Below are positions 19,289 to 26,918 of a stretch of 64,000 nt of DNA, one piece after another (the first letter of the stretch is position 1; each line of letters begins with the position of its first letter). The notes under the pieces are model-generated. The model saw only the letters and a list, made by a program, of their open reading frames with translations, had not been told where the DNA came from and made no database searches. The translations under genes were made by a program, and so were the position numbers. The stretch is from positions 37,988 to 101,987 of the forward strand of contig DASRWI010000041.1 of assembly GCA_035654655.1 (NCBI GenBank), read 5' to 3'. The DNA is from DASRWI01 sp035654655 (GTDB lineage Bacteria > Bacteroidota > Ignavibacteria > Ignavibacteriales > Ignavibacteriaceae).

Positions 19289-19831
19289 ATGTTAAGGATT
19301 GAAGATGTAGATTTGACTCCAAATCCACAAGCTTTGAAATTTATGTTGAATGAGAAATTATTAGAATTTGAAACCAGGAACTTTGCATCAAAAACTGAAG
19401 CTGAAAATGACCCAATGGCAAAAGGAATTTTTGAAATTGAAGGTGTAGTTTCAGTATTTTATATGGATAATTTTGTTACTATTGAAAAAGGTAAAGATGT
19501 TAATTGGGGTGCTATTCAAAAACCTTTAGTAAAATTTATTGAATCTTTTGACAAGAATTTAATTCCAAAAGAAGTCATTACAGAAGAACAGATTGAAGAA
19601 GCCGGTTCTTTACTTCAAAAAATAAATGAAGAATTAGATTTAAGAGTTAGACCTGCATTGGCAGGTGATGGCGGCGGTTTAAGAGTAGTTGGTTTAAGCG
19701 GAAAGACTGTTAAGATACATTATCAGGGTGCCTGCGGAAGCTGTCCAACAGCTATAAGCGGAACTTTAAGAGCTATTGAAAACTTACTCCAACGAAATGT
19801 TGACCCATCAATACAGGTAATTGCCGATTAA
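19289..19831 (+). CDS. Nfu/NfuA-type Fe-S cluster carrier
   Basis: 180 residues. The N-terminal Nfu_N domain (TPNPQALKFML, about 10-95) is joined to a C-terminal NifU-like domain. That domain contains RPALAGDGGGLRVV and the cluster-binding CxxC in GACGSCPTA (Cys149, Cys152). It should hold a [4Fe-4S] cluster and pass it to apo-proteins. AGGAG at good spacing sets the start. Transcribed alone, it ends at a terminator. Confidence 0.94.
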   Translation: MLRIEDVDLTPNPQALKFMLNEKLLEFETRNFASKTEAENDPMAKGIFEIEGVVSVFYMDNFVTIEKGKDVNWGAIQKPLVKFIESFDKNLIPKEVITEEQIEEAGSLLQKINEELDLRVRPALAGDGGGLRVVGLSGKTVKIHYQGACGSCPTAISGTLRAIENLLQRNVDPSIQVIAD

Positions 19832-19836
19832 GACAT

Positions 19837-19862
19837 AAGGGAAGATTTATCTTCCCTTTTTT
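19837..19862 (+). terminator. Rho-independent terminator after the Nfu gene
   Basis: Stem AAGGGAAG (19837-19844) pairs with CTTCCCTT (19851-19858) over a six-base loop and is followed by a T run. It lies six bases past the stop. Confidence 0.92.
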
Positions 19863-19910
19863 ATTTTCTTTTCTTATATTTCAATCCAAACAAAAGTGTC
19901 CCAAAAAAAG

Positions 19911-20420
19911 ATGAAGCACGAAGTACATTTATATTACAGTTCAGCAGTCATTGCAAAATTAAATTTCAAAGTATTTGGAACTGCAAAGGGAATTAAAAAA
20001 GTTTTAATTAATAATAAACCTGCTGTGCACGATTTTACAGATGAAATTAAATTAAGAAATGATGACCCATTTTTGTTTGGCATTTTTGATGAGCTTGATG
20101 AATATTTCAATAAAGGAAGAAAAGAATTCTCAGTACCATTAGATATACAAGGTACAGAATTTCAAAAGAAGGTCTGGAAAGAACTTAAAAAAATTCCATT
20201 TGGACAAACTAAGACCTACAAACAAATAGCAGAAAAAATAAAAAATCCAAAAGCACTAAGAGCAGTCGGCGGAGCAATAGGTGCTAACCCGGTACCAATT
20301 ATTATTCCTTGTCATAGAGTATTGAATACCAATGGCAGCTTAGGTGGATTCTCCTGCGGACTTGAAGTTAAAGAAAGTCTCCTCGAACTCGAAGGCTCAT
20401 TGTGTATGGAGTTGTTTTGA
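19911..20420 (+). CDS. ogt: Methylated-DNA-[protein]-cysteine S-methyltransferase
   Basis: Transfers alkyl groups from O6-alkylguanine to its own cysteine. The active site is IIIPCHRVL. The DNA-binding helix region FGQTKTYKQIA precedes it and the family tail GGFSCGLEVKESLLELEG follows. About 169 residues from ATG 19911; an in-frame GTG at 19896 would add five residues and neither start has a clear SD. There is no Ada-type N-terminal zinc or AraC domain, so it is Ogt-like. Confidence 0.94.
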   Translation: MKHEVHLYYSSAVIAKLNFKVFGTAKGIKKVLINNKPAVHDFTDEIKLRNDDPFLFGIFDELDEYFNKGRKEFSVPLDIQGTEFQKKVWKELKKIPFGQTKTYKQIAEKIKNPKALRAVGGAIGANPVPIIIPCHRVLNTNGSLGGFSCGLEVKESLLELEGSLCMELF

Positions 20421-20429
20421 AGTAAAATA

Positions 20430-20455
20430 AGCTGCCTCAAGTTAATGAAGCAGCT
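20430..20455 (-). terminator. Hairpin terminator after the beta-helix T9SS gene
   Basis: AGCTGCCTCA (20430-20439) pairs with TGAAGCAGCT (20446-20455) apart from one G-T position, with a six-base loop. A T-rich stretch follows on the minus strand. It sits between convergent genes and serves mainly the minus-strand gene. Confidence 0.7.
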
Positions 20456-20472
20456 AAAAAAAGTAAGTTTAT

Positions 20473-21864
20473 TTATTTCATTAAAATCATTTTCTTATTC
20501 ATAGTAAAACTACCTGAAGTTAAACTATAAAAGTAAACTCCAGATGAAAGATTAGAAGCATTAAATTCAACAACATAATTACCAAACTGCTTGTCTTCAT
20601 TAACAAGAGTTGCAACTTCATTTCCTAACATATCATAAACCTTAAGAGTAGTAAAACCATTGGAAGGTAATGAGTAACTTATAGTTGTCGTTGGATTAAA
20701 TGGATTCGGATAGTTTTGTACTAATAAAAATTCTTTAATCTTCTTATTGTTTATTTTTTCCATTCCGGGAATTTCAGCTGTTCGATCTCCTTCTTCAAAT
20801 GCTCCACGATTCCAGTACATATCTCTATAACAACCATTAAAATCAATTAAGAACTCAGGTGGTGGATTTGTTCCTTCTGTAAATAAAACAGTTCCACTGT
20901 CAGATACATTCCAAGCAATAAAATCATTAGGACTATCGCCATCAGGGAGCTGTGGAGTATATTTTGTTCCAAATATTGGATCACCATAATAACCATTAGC
21001 CTCTTGTCCAGTTTGAGTGCGCCAACAATCCATATTTTTAGAATAACAATTATTACCATTATAAATCAACCAGGTATCATAAGTACCTTTATTAGGTGCA
21101 TAATATAAATTATCATTTAAAATAAGATTACCAGAAGAAAAATTGGAAGAAAAGTTTATCGTAGTCAATTTAAAAGTGCTACCATTATAAGAATAAGCAT
21201 CTGAGTAGTCAGCAAAAATATTATTAATAAATTCATTAGGATGGTTAATATTTGTACCAGCTCTTGTAATATATATAAAGCTATCATTATTATCCATTTG
21301 CCAATCCTGTGCTACATAAAATGTATTATTCCAAACTTTAACAATTATATTCCCATTGCTACCATTGTCAACCATTATTGCACCTTTCCCGGTGGTTTGA
21401 AAAAAGAAAATATTATTATAAATCTTTAATATACCCCCTGGGTTACTTGTAGAGCCAGTTGCATCTATGCCAACAGTATATCCATCTATTCGTGTACCTT
21501 TCCACCAAAAATAATTATTTTTAATTGTGTTTACATCATCTACTTTTAATCTATAAAATTGTACCATATCAGAGTGATGATAATTGTTACTTGCACCTAC
21601 ACACGAATTTTGTAATATAACAGTATTATATTCTACACTGTTTTCTGAAACCAAATTACTACCATCGTCTTCACGACCTATCTGAATAAAATCTCCATTT
21701 TTAAAATAGTCATCACCTAACGTACCTCCATTAACAATATTATTAGAAATTACATTATAAGTACAAGGATCCTCATTTGCCTGAGCTAGTATACATTTAT
21801 CGCCGGAAGTGAATGTAAATAAATTTTCAGTTATTAGACAATAAGAAGAATTTGTTATATTCAC
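20473..21864 (-). CDS. C-terminal part of a frameshifted T9SS right-handed beta-helix protein
   Basis: 463 residues starting at a GTG that is probably not a true start. The same frame stays open upstream to about 22005 and encodes plausible protein (GKWVYSSNYRLSDNNRDGF and on). This continues the product of the 21897-22628 gene after a one-base shift. The body is an Asn-rich parallel beta-helix (pectate-lyase/NosD-like, repeated YNNIFF and WNNTFY rungs). It ends with the NYPNPFNPTTTISYS linker and a type A sorting domain ending MNKKMILMK. Together the two halves would make a secreted protein of about 715 residues. Either a pseudogene or a sequence error explains the break. Confidence 0.8.
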   Translation of the reverse strand: MNITNSSYCLITENLFTFTSGDKCILAQANEDPCTYNVISNNIVNGGTLGDDYFKNGDFIQIGREDDGSNLVSENSVEYNTVILQNSCVGASNNYHHSDMVQFYRLKVDDVNTIKNNYFWWKGTRIDGYTVGIDATGSTSNPGGILKIYNNIFFFQTTGKGAIMVDNGSNGNIIVKVWNNTFYVAQDWQMDNNDSFIYITRAGTNINHPNEFINNIFADYSDAYSYNGSTFKLTTINFSSNFSSGNLILNDNLYYAPNKGTYDTWLIYNGNNCYSKNMDCWRTQTGQEANGYYGDPIFGTKYTPQLPDGDSPNDFIAWNVSDSGTVLFTEGTNPPPEFLIDFNGCYRDMYWNRGAFEEGDRTAEIPGMEKINNKKIKEFLLVQNYPNPFNPTTTISYSLPSNGFTTLKVYDMLGNEVATLVNEDKQFGNYVVEFNASNLSSGVYFYSLTSGSFTMNKKMILMK

Positions 21865-21896
21865 TGCATCGTAATCATAACTTGTCCCTTTAAATT

Positions 21897-22628
21897 CTAT
21901 TCCTTTAACTTCGATATAATCTGCACCGTTCGTAGTAAAACCATCTCTATTATTATCAGATAACCTATAGTTGCTTGAGTAGACCCATTTTCCACTAAAT
22001 GTCTGCTAATGAATAACAACTTATCAGTTTGCCCACTATAAACATTTCTTGGAAAATCGGGATTTTTTGATAAAATAAACTCAGACATAGAATTACTACC
22101 ACCCGAAAGTGAGGAACCACAAACAATAATACTATCTCCTTTCCAAAATCCATAACCATTACCATCACCATCAACAAAATTATTAGCTGTAAACCATCCA
22201 CTTCCTCCATCGGATGTATTATTCTGAAATGCATCAATATTAAAAGCATCCCAGTAATTACTTCCATCCTCATCACCCATTCCACCTTCTTTAACATACG
22301 CTGTTCTTATGGAGTGTGAACTACAAGATGAAGTAGCAGGTGAATCACCTGCACCGTTTCGATAACCTTTTATAAAATATGAATGTCTGATGTGGCGAGG
22401 TAAAAATGTACTTTTGTTTTTATCTTCATAATTGATTGCAGAGCCAGATAAAGTCTCATAAAGTGTACCATCTCTATATACTTTAATAGAGGTATAACTA
22501 TCTGCATTAGTCCACATTAACTTTACATAACCATTACAACCGATAGCTGTAAAATTTGTGGGAGCATTTAGAGGAAATATGAATGAGTTAATCACCAATA
22601 CAAAAAAGAACATAAAATATTTACACAT
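21897..22628 (-). CDS. N-terminal part of the frameshifted T9SS beta-helix protein
   Basis: The start at 22628 (MCKYFMFFFVLVINSF) is preferred over 22655 because AAGGAA precedes it and a signal peptide follows directly. Residues of about 25-100 form a fibronectin-III-like domain (APTNFTAIGCNGYVKLMWTN). The beta-helix then begins (YWDAFNIDAFQNNTSDGG). The frame is good to about FISR near 22005; the last ~36 codons (to SKLKE) read out of frame. The true continuation is the frame of the 20473-21864 gene. A single-base loss near 21995-22007 would account for it. Confidence 0.75.
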   Translation of the reverse strand: MCKYFMFFFVLVINSFIFPLNAPTNFTAIGCNGYVKLMWTNADSYTSIKVYRDGTLYETLSGSAINYEDKNKSTFLPRHIRHSYFIKGYRNGAGDSPATSSCSSHSIRTAYVKEGGMGDEDGSNYWDAFNIDAFQNNTSDGGSGWFTANNFVDGDGNGYGFWKGDSIIVCGSSLSGGSNSMSEFILSKNPDFPRNVYSGQTDKLLFISRHLVENGSTQATIGYLIIIEMVLLRTVQIISKLKE

Positions 22629-22798
22629 TTGGAGTTCCTTTCTCTTTATTTCCAAACTTTTTGTTCTATATCACTTAAAATCTCTTTAATGTGTTCTAAA
22701 ACAAATGATTAAAAGCATAACAAATTGCTTGTAAGGTGTTACATAGGATTTTATTAGTGCTTATTTTACTTTTGATTCTGATTTATTAGGATTCACCA

Positions 22799-23539
22799 AT
22801 GAAAAAGATGATCCTGTTTTTTCTATTATTTTATTATTGTGTAAATGCACAATCTTTGAGTAATATATATTTTCTTTCAGAAGATATTGGCTGGATACAA
22901 ACAATAGGCTATGCTCAAATACCTATTAAAACTTTTAGAACCACTAACGGTGGTATTACCTGGATTCAATTAGATACAATGTTTAATTATAAAAACATAC
23001 AATTTATAAATGATTCAGTGGGTTATTTGTTTTCAGTATTTAGATTCCGCTTCGAAGATGGTTTACAAGGTAAAAATTTATATAAAACTACAGATAAGGG
23101 TAAAACCTGGTATTTTCTTACTGATACTCTTAAAGGTTTACATAATGTTATGTTTGCGGATGAAATGGTTGGATATGCTGATGCAGGAACAGCAAAAACA
23201 AATAATGGAGGGATTACTTGGTTAAAGCAGCCAGGTGGTGGAAATACATCCAAATTTGAAGTCATTACAAAAGATAAAGTTATTCTCCTTTCAACTGCTG
23301 ATGATGATAGATATTTTATAACTACAAATGGGGGAATATCCTGGGAAGGGAAGGAATTTCCATTTCCATATAGAGATACCATTTATGCAAACTCTGATAG
23401 GGGTCTCGCAGATATACAATTTACAGATACACTTCATGGGTTTGTTACAACAGTAACTTCAAATCCACAGGACCCTGATTTTAGCGGAATTTATAGTACA
23501 AGTGACGGGGGAGAAACTTGGATATTCTCGTATTCTTGA
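22799..23539 (+). CDS. N-terminal part of a frameshifted YCF48/BNR-like T9SS protein
   Basis: 246 residues. A signal peptide ends VNAQS, then come blades of a YCF48/sialidase-like beta-propeller with the repeating TTNGGITW / TSDGGETW signature. The frame stops just after SDGGETW at 23539. The next frame continues the same kind of protein from about 23522 (YSRILDGERISMADSLNG). The propeller and the sorting domain are thus split by a frame change at about 23515-23530. Divergent from the beta-helix gene. Confidence 0.78.
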   Translation: MKKMILFFLLFYYCVNAQSLSNIYFLSEDIGWIQTIGYAQIPIKTFRTTNGGITWIQLDTMFNYKNIQFINDSVGYLFSVFRFRFEDGLQGKNLYKTTDKGKTWYFLTDTLKGLHNVMFADEMVGYADAGTAKTNNGGITWLKQPGGGNTSKFEVITKDKVILLSTADDDRYFITTNGGISWEGKEFPFPYRDTIYANSDRGLADIQFTDTLHGFVTTVTSNPQDPDFSGIYSTSDGGETWIFSYS

Positions 23540-24068
23540 TGGTGAACGCATTTCGATGGCAGATTCTTTGAATGGTATTTTTTATGTTGCAGGTTATAAA
23601 TTAACTAATGATGGTTTCAAAACTTTTACTGAAAGACCAAGACCAAATTTAAATGCAAACAAGTACTTTTTTTATAATTGTCAAGCATTTTATGCCTGTG
23701 GAGATAGTGGATATTTTGCAAAATCAACTGACTGTGGCGAAACTTGGACAGAGCTGCCTTTTAATGTACTAAATCCAACAAGCATAAATGAAAGCACTTC
23801 AATTATTGATTATAGCTTAGAACAAAATTATCCCAATCCATTTAATCCTTCTACAAAAATAAAATATACTTTACCTAAGCAAGGTTTAGTTATCATTAAA
23901 GTTTATGATGTTTTAGGAAAAGAAATAATGAATCTTGTTAATGAAGAAAAACCATCAGGTGAGTATGAAGTTGAGTTTGATGGCAGCAGTTTATCTTCAG
24001 GAATTTATTTCTATCAAATACAAGCAGGTGAGTTTTTAGATACAAAGAAAATGGTGTTGATGAAATAG
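23502..24068 (+). CDS. C-terminal part of the frameshifted YCF48-like T9SS protein
   Basis: 188 residues from a GTG that is probably an artefact of the frameshift. It holds the last propeller blade (KSTDCGETWTELPF), the linker EQNYPNPFNPSTKIKYTLP and a type A sorting domain ending DTKKMVLMK. The last ~80 codons are almost identical at DNA level to those of the genes at 25965 and 61088. Joined to the upstream fragment the protein would have about 420 residues, the same size as the intact paralogue at 24709. Confidence 0.78.
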   Translation: MTGEKLGYSRILDGERISMADSLNGIFYVAGYKLTNDGFKTFTERPRPNLNANKYFFYNCQAFYACGDSGYFAKSTDCGETWTELPFNVLNPTSINESTSIIDYSLEQNYPNPFNPSTKIKYTLPKQGLVIIKVYDVLGKEIMNLVNEEKPSGEYEVEFDGSSLSSGIYFYQIQAGEFLDTKKMVLMK

Positions 24069-24128
24069 AAGAAGCGAAGGTCTTCGAGTTTTCCGAAGCA
24101 GAGCAAGGAACGTATTCTAACAACACTA

Positions 24129-24161
24129 TGTCAGAGATTGCGACGCTCCGCTCGCAATGAC
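24129..24161. repeat. Dispersed intergenic repeat, type A
   Basis: Contains AGATTGCGACGCTCCGCTCG and then CAATGAC, an imperfect palindrome. Close copies are at 60778-60922 and 62535-62562. It resembles the GTCATTGCGAGCGAAGC-type REP sequences seen between genes in several bacterial groups. Confidence 0.8.
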
Positions 24162-24185
24162 TTTGATTTTTTTAGCTATACAATT

Positions 24186-24251
24186 GTCATCCCAAGAGAG
24201 TCATCCGCCTTGTGCGGTGAATTTAATGACGACCGTAGGGATCTCTGACAT
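24186..24251. repeat. Dispersed intergenic repeat, type B
   Basis: Runs from GTCATCCCAAGAGAG to GACCGTAGGGATCTCTGACA. Copies lie at 26043-26109 (inverted) and 62448-62515. All are within about 500 bp of a YCF48-like T9SS gene. Confidence 0.82.
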
Positions 24252-24441
24252 ATATTTGTTAAGATACCTATGGGAAAGTTATTATTAATTCTTTCCATTC
24301 AGGGTTTATAGAATTAATCAATTGTATTTGCTATGGGTAAGAATAAAAAGAAGTACTTATCAAGGAGAGCTGAAGGTGATGTAAAGTTGCTTGACTTTAA
24401 TTATTTTAAATAATAAGTTTTAACAAAAAATGGGAGAATCT

Positions 24442-24700
24442 ATGAGCGCTACACTTTCTTATTGGGATATTCAAAGTCCGTCTTCTGGTAAAATTAATCC
24501 TAAGGATATGGACTTTTATAACTGAACCAGCATACTGGGATTTAGAACTTTATGGTCAAATTTGGGATGATTATTGTAATCCTGAAGCAATAAAATTTAA
24601 TCAAAAGTTTTCTACTACACAAGGACATTATATGGAAGGATGGTGTATTCCAACAAATAATTATGTTGAGACAAGTCAAACTATTGTTGAAGTAGTTTAG
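24442..24700 (+). pseudogene. Short frameshifted gene remnant, unknown family
   Basis: ATG at 24442 follows GGGAGA at good spacing and reads MSATLSYWDIQSPSSGKINP, then stops after DMDFYN. Dropping one T from the TTTT at 24514-24517 restores a frame through DFITEPAYWDLELYGQIWDD to a stop at 24698-24700. The repaired product has about 85 residues with many aromatic and acidic residues. I do not recognise the family. It stops eight bases before the next T9SS gene, so it may once have been cotranscribed with it. Confidence 0.6.
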
Positions 24701-24708
24701 GTCATAAA

Positions 24709-25965
24709 ATGAAAAAGAAATTTTATGTAGTTGTGTTACTTTTACTTTCATTCAACCAAACATATCCTCAGTGGTTTTATATTGAACCAAAGCTGCCAAA
24801 TATTATATTAAAAAACATCAAATTCTTTTCACCTGAAGTAGGAATTATAGTAGGTACTAAAGGTACAATTCTTAAAACAACAAACTCAGGTTTAAACTGG
24901 AACATAATACCCTCAGATACTTCAAAAACTTATACAGATATATCTATTGTAAATAATAAAGCTTTTGTAGTTGGTGATAGTGGCATAATGATTTATTCTA
25001 ATGATTTTGGTGAAAGTTGGACAGAAATAAATAACAATATAACAAGTGATTTACATTCTATTTATTTTATTGATTCATTAATTGGATGGTGTGCAGGAAA
25101 AAATGTAATTTATAAAACAACAGATGGAGGTTTAAACTGGAATTTAAAATATAGTGCAACATTACAATGGTTCAATTCAATAAGGTTTGTTAATCAAAGT
25201 ACTGGTTTAGCTGTCGGGGTTAGTAATTTAGGTGGTATAATTTATAAAACAACTGATGGAGGTGAAAACTGGAGTTTAAATCACTTGATCTTTGAAATAG
25301 AACATACTTCTCTACAATTTATTACTGATTCTACAATATATATATTTGGTGAAAATAGTTTTTTCTTCAAATCTACTAACCAAGGATATACTTGGGACAC
25401 TCTTTTTGTTGAAATGATTGGTCTTTATGATATTATAGATATTTATTTCTTGAATGATTTGAAAGGATGGGTAACGGATATATATGGTGTCATACTTTAT
25501 ACTTCAAACGGAGGAGAAAACTGGACTCAGCAGAGACCGAATTTGGGTAGATACGATTGGTTAGAATCAATAGTTATGTTTGATAGTACAACAGGTTGGG
25601 CAGTTGGTACAGGTTTTGACAACAATACCTCAGAACATTTTAGCGCAATATTAAAAACTACCAATGGAGGAATAACATTTGTTAAAAATAATATTGAGAT
25701 TTTTGATTATTTTTTACAACAAAATTACCCTAATCCTTTTAATCCATCTACAAAAATAAAATATACTTTACCTAAACAAGGTTTAGTTACCATTAAAGTT
25801 TATGATGTTTTAGGCAATGAAATCAAAACTCTCATTAATGAAGAAAAACCATCAGGTGAGTATGAAGTTGAGTTTGATGGCAGCAGTTTATCTTCGGGAA
25901 TTTATTTCTATCAAATTCAATCAGGTGAGTTTTTGGATATAAAAAAGATGGTGTTGATAAAGTAA
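24709..25965 (+). CDS. Intact YCF48/BNR-like T9SS cargo
   Basis: 418 residues. A signal peptide ends TYPQW. About six YCF48-like propeller blades follow, each with a KTTDGGLNW/KTTNGG-type turn. The linker QQNYPNPFNPSTKIKYTLP and a type A sorting domain end LDIKKMVLIK. YCF48 domains in photosystem assembly factors bind proteins. In this phylum the fold is common in exported proteins of unknown role. It is a full-length paralogue of the broken gene at 22799-24068 and of the gene at 61088. Confidence 0.9.
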   Translation: MKKKFYVVVLLLLSFNQTYPQWFYIEPKLPNIILKNIKFFSPEVGIIVGTKGTILKTTNSGLNWNIIPSDTSKTYTDISIVNNKAFVVGDSGIMIYSNDFGESWTEINNNITSDLHSIYFIDSLIGWCAGKNVIYKTTDGGLNWNLKYSATLQWFNSIRFVNQSTGLAVGVSNLGGIIYKTTDGGENWSLNHLIFEIEHTSLQFITDSTIYIFGENSFFFKSTNQGYTWDTLFVEMIGLYDIIDIYFLNDLKGWVTDIYGVILYTSNGGENWTQQRPNLGRYDWLESIVMFDSTTGWAVGTGFDNNTSEHFSAILKTTNGGITFVKNNIEIFDYFLQQNYPNPFNPSTKIKYTLPKQGLVTIKVYDVLGNEIKTLINEEKPSGEYEVEFDGSSLSSGIYFYQIQSGEFLDIKKMVLIK

Positions 25966-25977
25966 GCCTTAAAGGTT

Positions 25978-26022
25978 CTTCGAGTGTTTTCTTAGCGAAG
26001 CTAAGAAAATGTATCGAGAAGT
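25978..26022. repeat. Palindromic repeat with GAA loop, type C
   Basis: A perfect 10-bp inverted repeat TTTTCTTAGC/GCTAAGAAAA around GAA (25987-26009) has flanks TTCGAGTG and TGTATCGAGAAG. The same flanks and GAA loop recur at 61037-61085 with a different stem sequence, so pairing is preserved while sequence changed. Confidence 0.75.
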
Positions 26023-26042
26023 CCGAAGCAATTCTAACAACG

Positions 26043-26109
26043 CTATGTCAGATCCCTACGGTCGTCCTAAAATACACCGCTCAAGGCAGAGGACTTCCCT
26101 CTGGATGAC
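26043..26109. repeat. Dispersed intergenic repeat, type B, inverted copy
   Basis: Starts CTATGTCAGATCCCTACGGT and ends CCTCTGGATGAC. It is the reverse complement of the type B elements at 24186 and 62448. Confidence 0.82.
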
Positions 26110-26132
26110 AGTTTACAATTCTCTTTAAAACA

Positions 26133-26160
26133 AAAAAAAGCGGATAAACCGCTTTTTTTT
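26133..26160. terminator. Bidirectional Rho-independent terminator
   Basis: Stem AAAGCGG/CCGCTTT around ATAAA (26137-26155 core) has A and T runs on either side. It separates the plus-strand T9SS gene from the minus-strand 54-residue gene. Confidence 0.9.
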
Positions 26161-26173
26161 TCTCATAAAAAGT

Positions 26174-26338
26174 TTATTTTATATCAGTCACTTTACTGAT
26201 ATCATCAATTTTTACAAATTTTTCATTGAATTTAAAGGAACCCTTAGATGTTTTTACCGTTTTAATCATCTTAACGTTAACTGTTGAGTCCTTCTTTTTG
26301 CCTTTAGCTTTATCGGAAAAGCTTTGCGTTTTAGCCAT
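26174..26338 (-). CDS. Small basic protein, 54 residues
   Basis: Too short for a usual ORF cutoff, but well formed. ATG at 26338 reads MAKTQSFSDKAKGKKKDSTV and ends KVTDIK, with a stop at 26174-26176 and a strong terminator 14 bases later. GGAG is placed just upstream of the ATG on the minus strand. It is rich in Lys (about 15 of 54), with a lysine patch followed by a regular beta-like segment (SKGSFKFNEKFVKIDDISK). It could bind nucleic acid or the ribosome. I do not recognise a named family. Confidence 0.75.
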   Translation of the reverse strand: MAKTQSFSDKAKGKKKDSTVNVKMIKTVKTSKGSFKFNEKFVKIDDISKVTDIK

Positions 26339-26450
26339 AAATCTCCAAAATTTAAGTAATATAATATAATACTAAGTTTATAAATAAAAAATATAATTTT
26401 CAATATTTTTTTCAGAAATAATCTTAAAAATGTGCCATAATCACACTATT

Positions 26451-26918
26451 TTAGATTAAATCAGCAAATTCTCCATCCACAATCTTAATCAAATCATCAG
26501 GTTTGAGTGATACCTGCATTCCTCTAATTCCTGCACTAATACATATTTCATCAAAAAGTTGGGCTGTTTCATCTATATAAGTGGGAAACTTCTTTTTCAT
26601 TCCAATAGGAGAACATCCACCTCTTATATATCCGGTAAGGGGAAGAAGTTCCTTAAGTTTAATAAGGTCAACCTTCTTATTTCCGCTAATTTTAGCAGCT
26701 TTCTTTAAGTCCAATTCCTGACTGACGGGTATACAAAAAACAACATTCTTTACTTTATCCCCTTCTGCTACTAATGTCTTGAAAACAACATCCACATCAA
26801 AGCCAACTTTCCTGGCGACCGTTTCTCCGGATAAATCTTCCTCATCGACTTCATAGGTAAATGTTTTATGAGGAATTCCGGCAGCTTCTAAAATCCTTAT
26901 TACATTTGTTTTAGACAT
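26451..26918 (-). CDS. ybaK: Cys-tRNA(Pro)/Cys-tRNA(Cys) deacylase YbaK family
   Basis: 155 residues of the YbaK/EbsC editing domain. The conserved pieces are VVFKTLVAEGD, the invariant lysine in that segment, and GYIRGGCSPIGMKKKFPTYI near 107-125. It hydrolyses mischarged Cys-tRNA(Pro). It overlaps the end of the upstream ABC ATPase gene by 19 nt, so it is cotranscribed with the two ATPases, but a functional tie is not obvious. Confidence 0.93.
   Translation of the reverse strand: MSKTNVIRILEAAGIPHKTFTYEVDEEDLSGETVARKVGFDVDVVFKTLVAEGDKVKNVVFCIPVSQELDLKKAAKISGNKKVDLIKLKELLPLTGYIRGGCSPIGMKKKFPTYIDETAQLFDEICISAGIRGMQVSLKPDDLIKIVDGEFADLI

Larger units (their letters stand above)
24069..24708. 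other. Intergenic region with repeats and gene remnants
   Basis: The first ~185 bp are repeat elements. A 26-codon frame at 24333-24413 (MGKNKKKYLSRRAEGD...) follows an AT-rich stretch and may be a basic micro-protein or debris. A frameshifted short gene lies at 24442-24700. No promoter is obvious. Confidence 0.55.

Noticed and set aside
21995..22297. A 100-codon frame beginning MLKKVEWVMRMEVITG within the beta-helix gene
   Set aside because: It is a Met/Ile/Leu-rich shadow frame of the real beta-helix coding sequence and ends at the frameshift zone.
24270..24295. GGAAAG ... CTTTCC hairpin as a terminator
   Set aside because: Short stem, long AT loop and no T-run.
24333..24413. 26-codon frame MGKNKKKYLSRRAEGD... 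as a gene
   Set aside because: No SD-like sequence, very short, and located in a debris-rich spacer; mentioned only in the region entry.
20473..25965. Mobile element or prophage as the cause of the broken genes
   Set aside because: No transposase, integrase, terminal inverted repeats or target duplication is visible in the interval.
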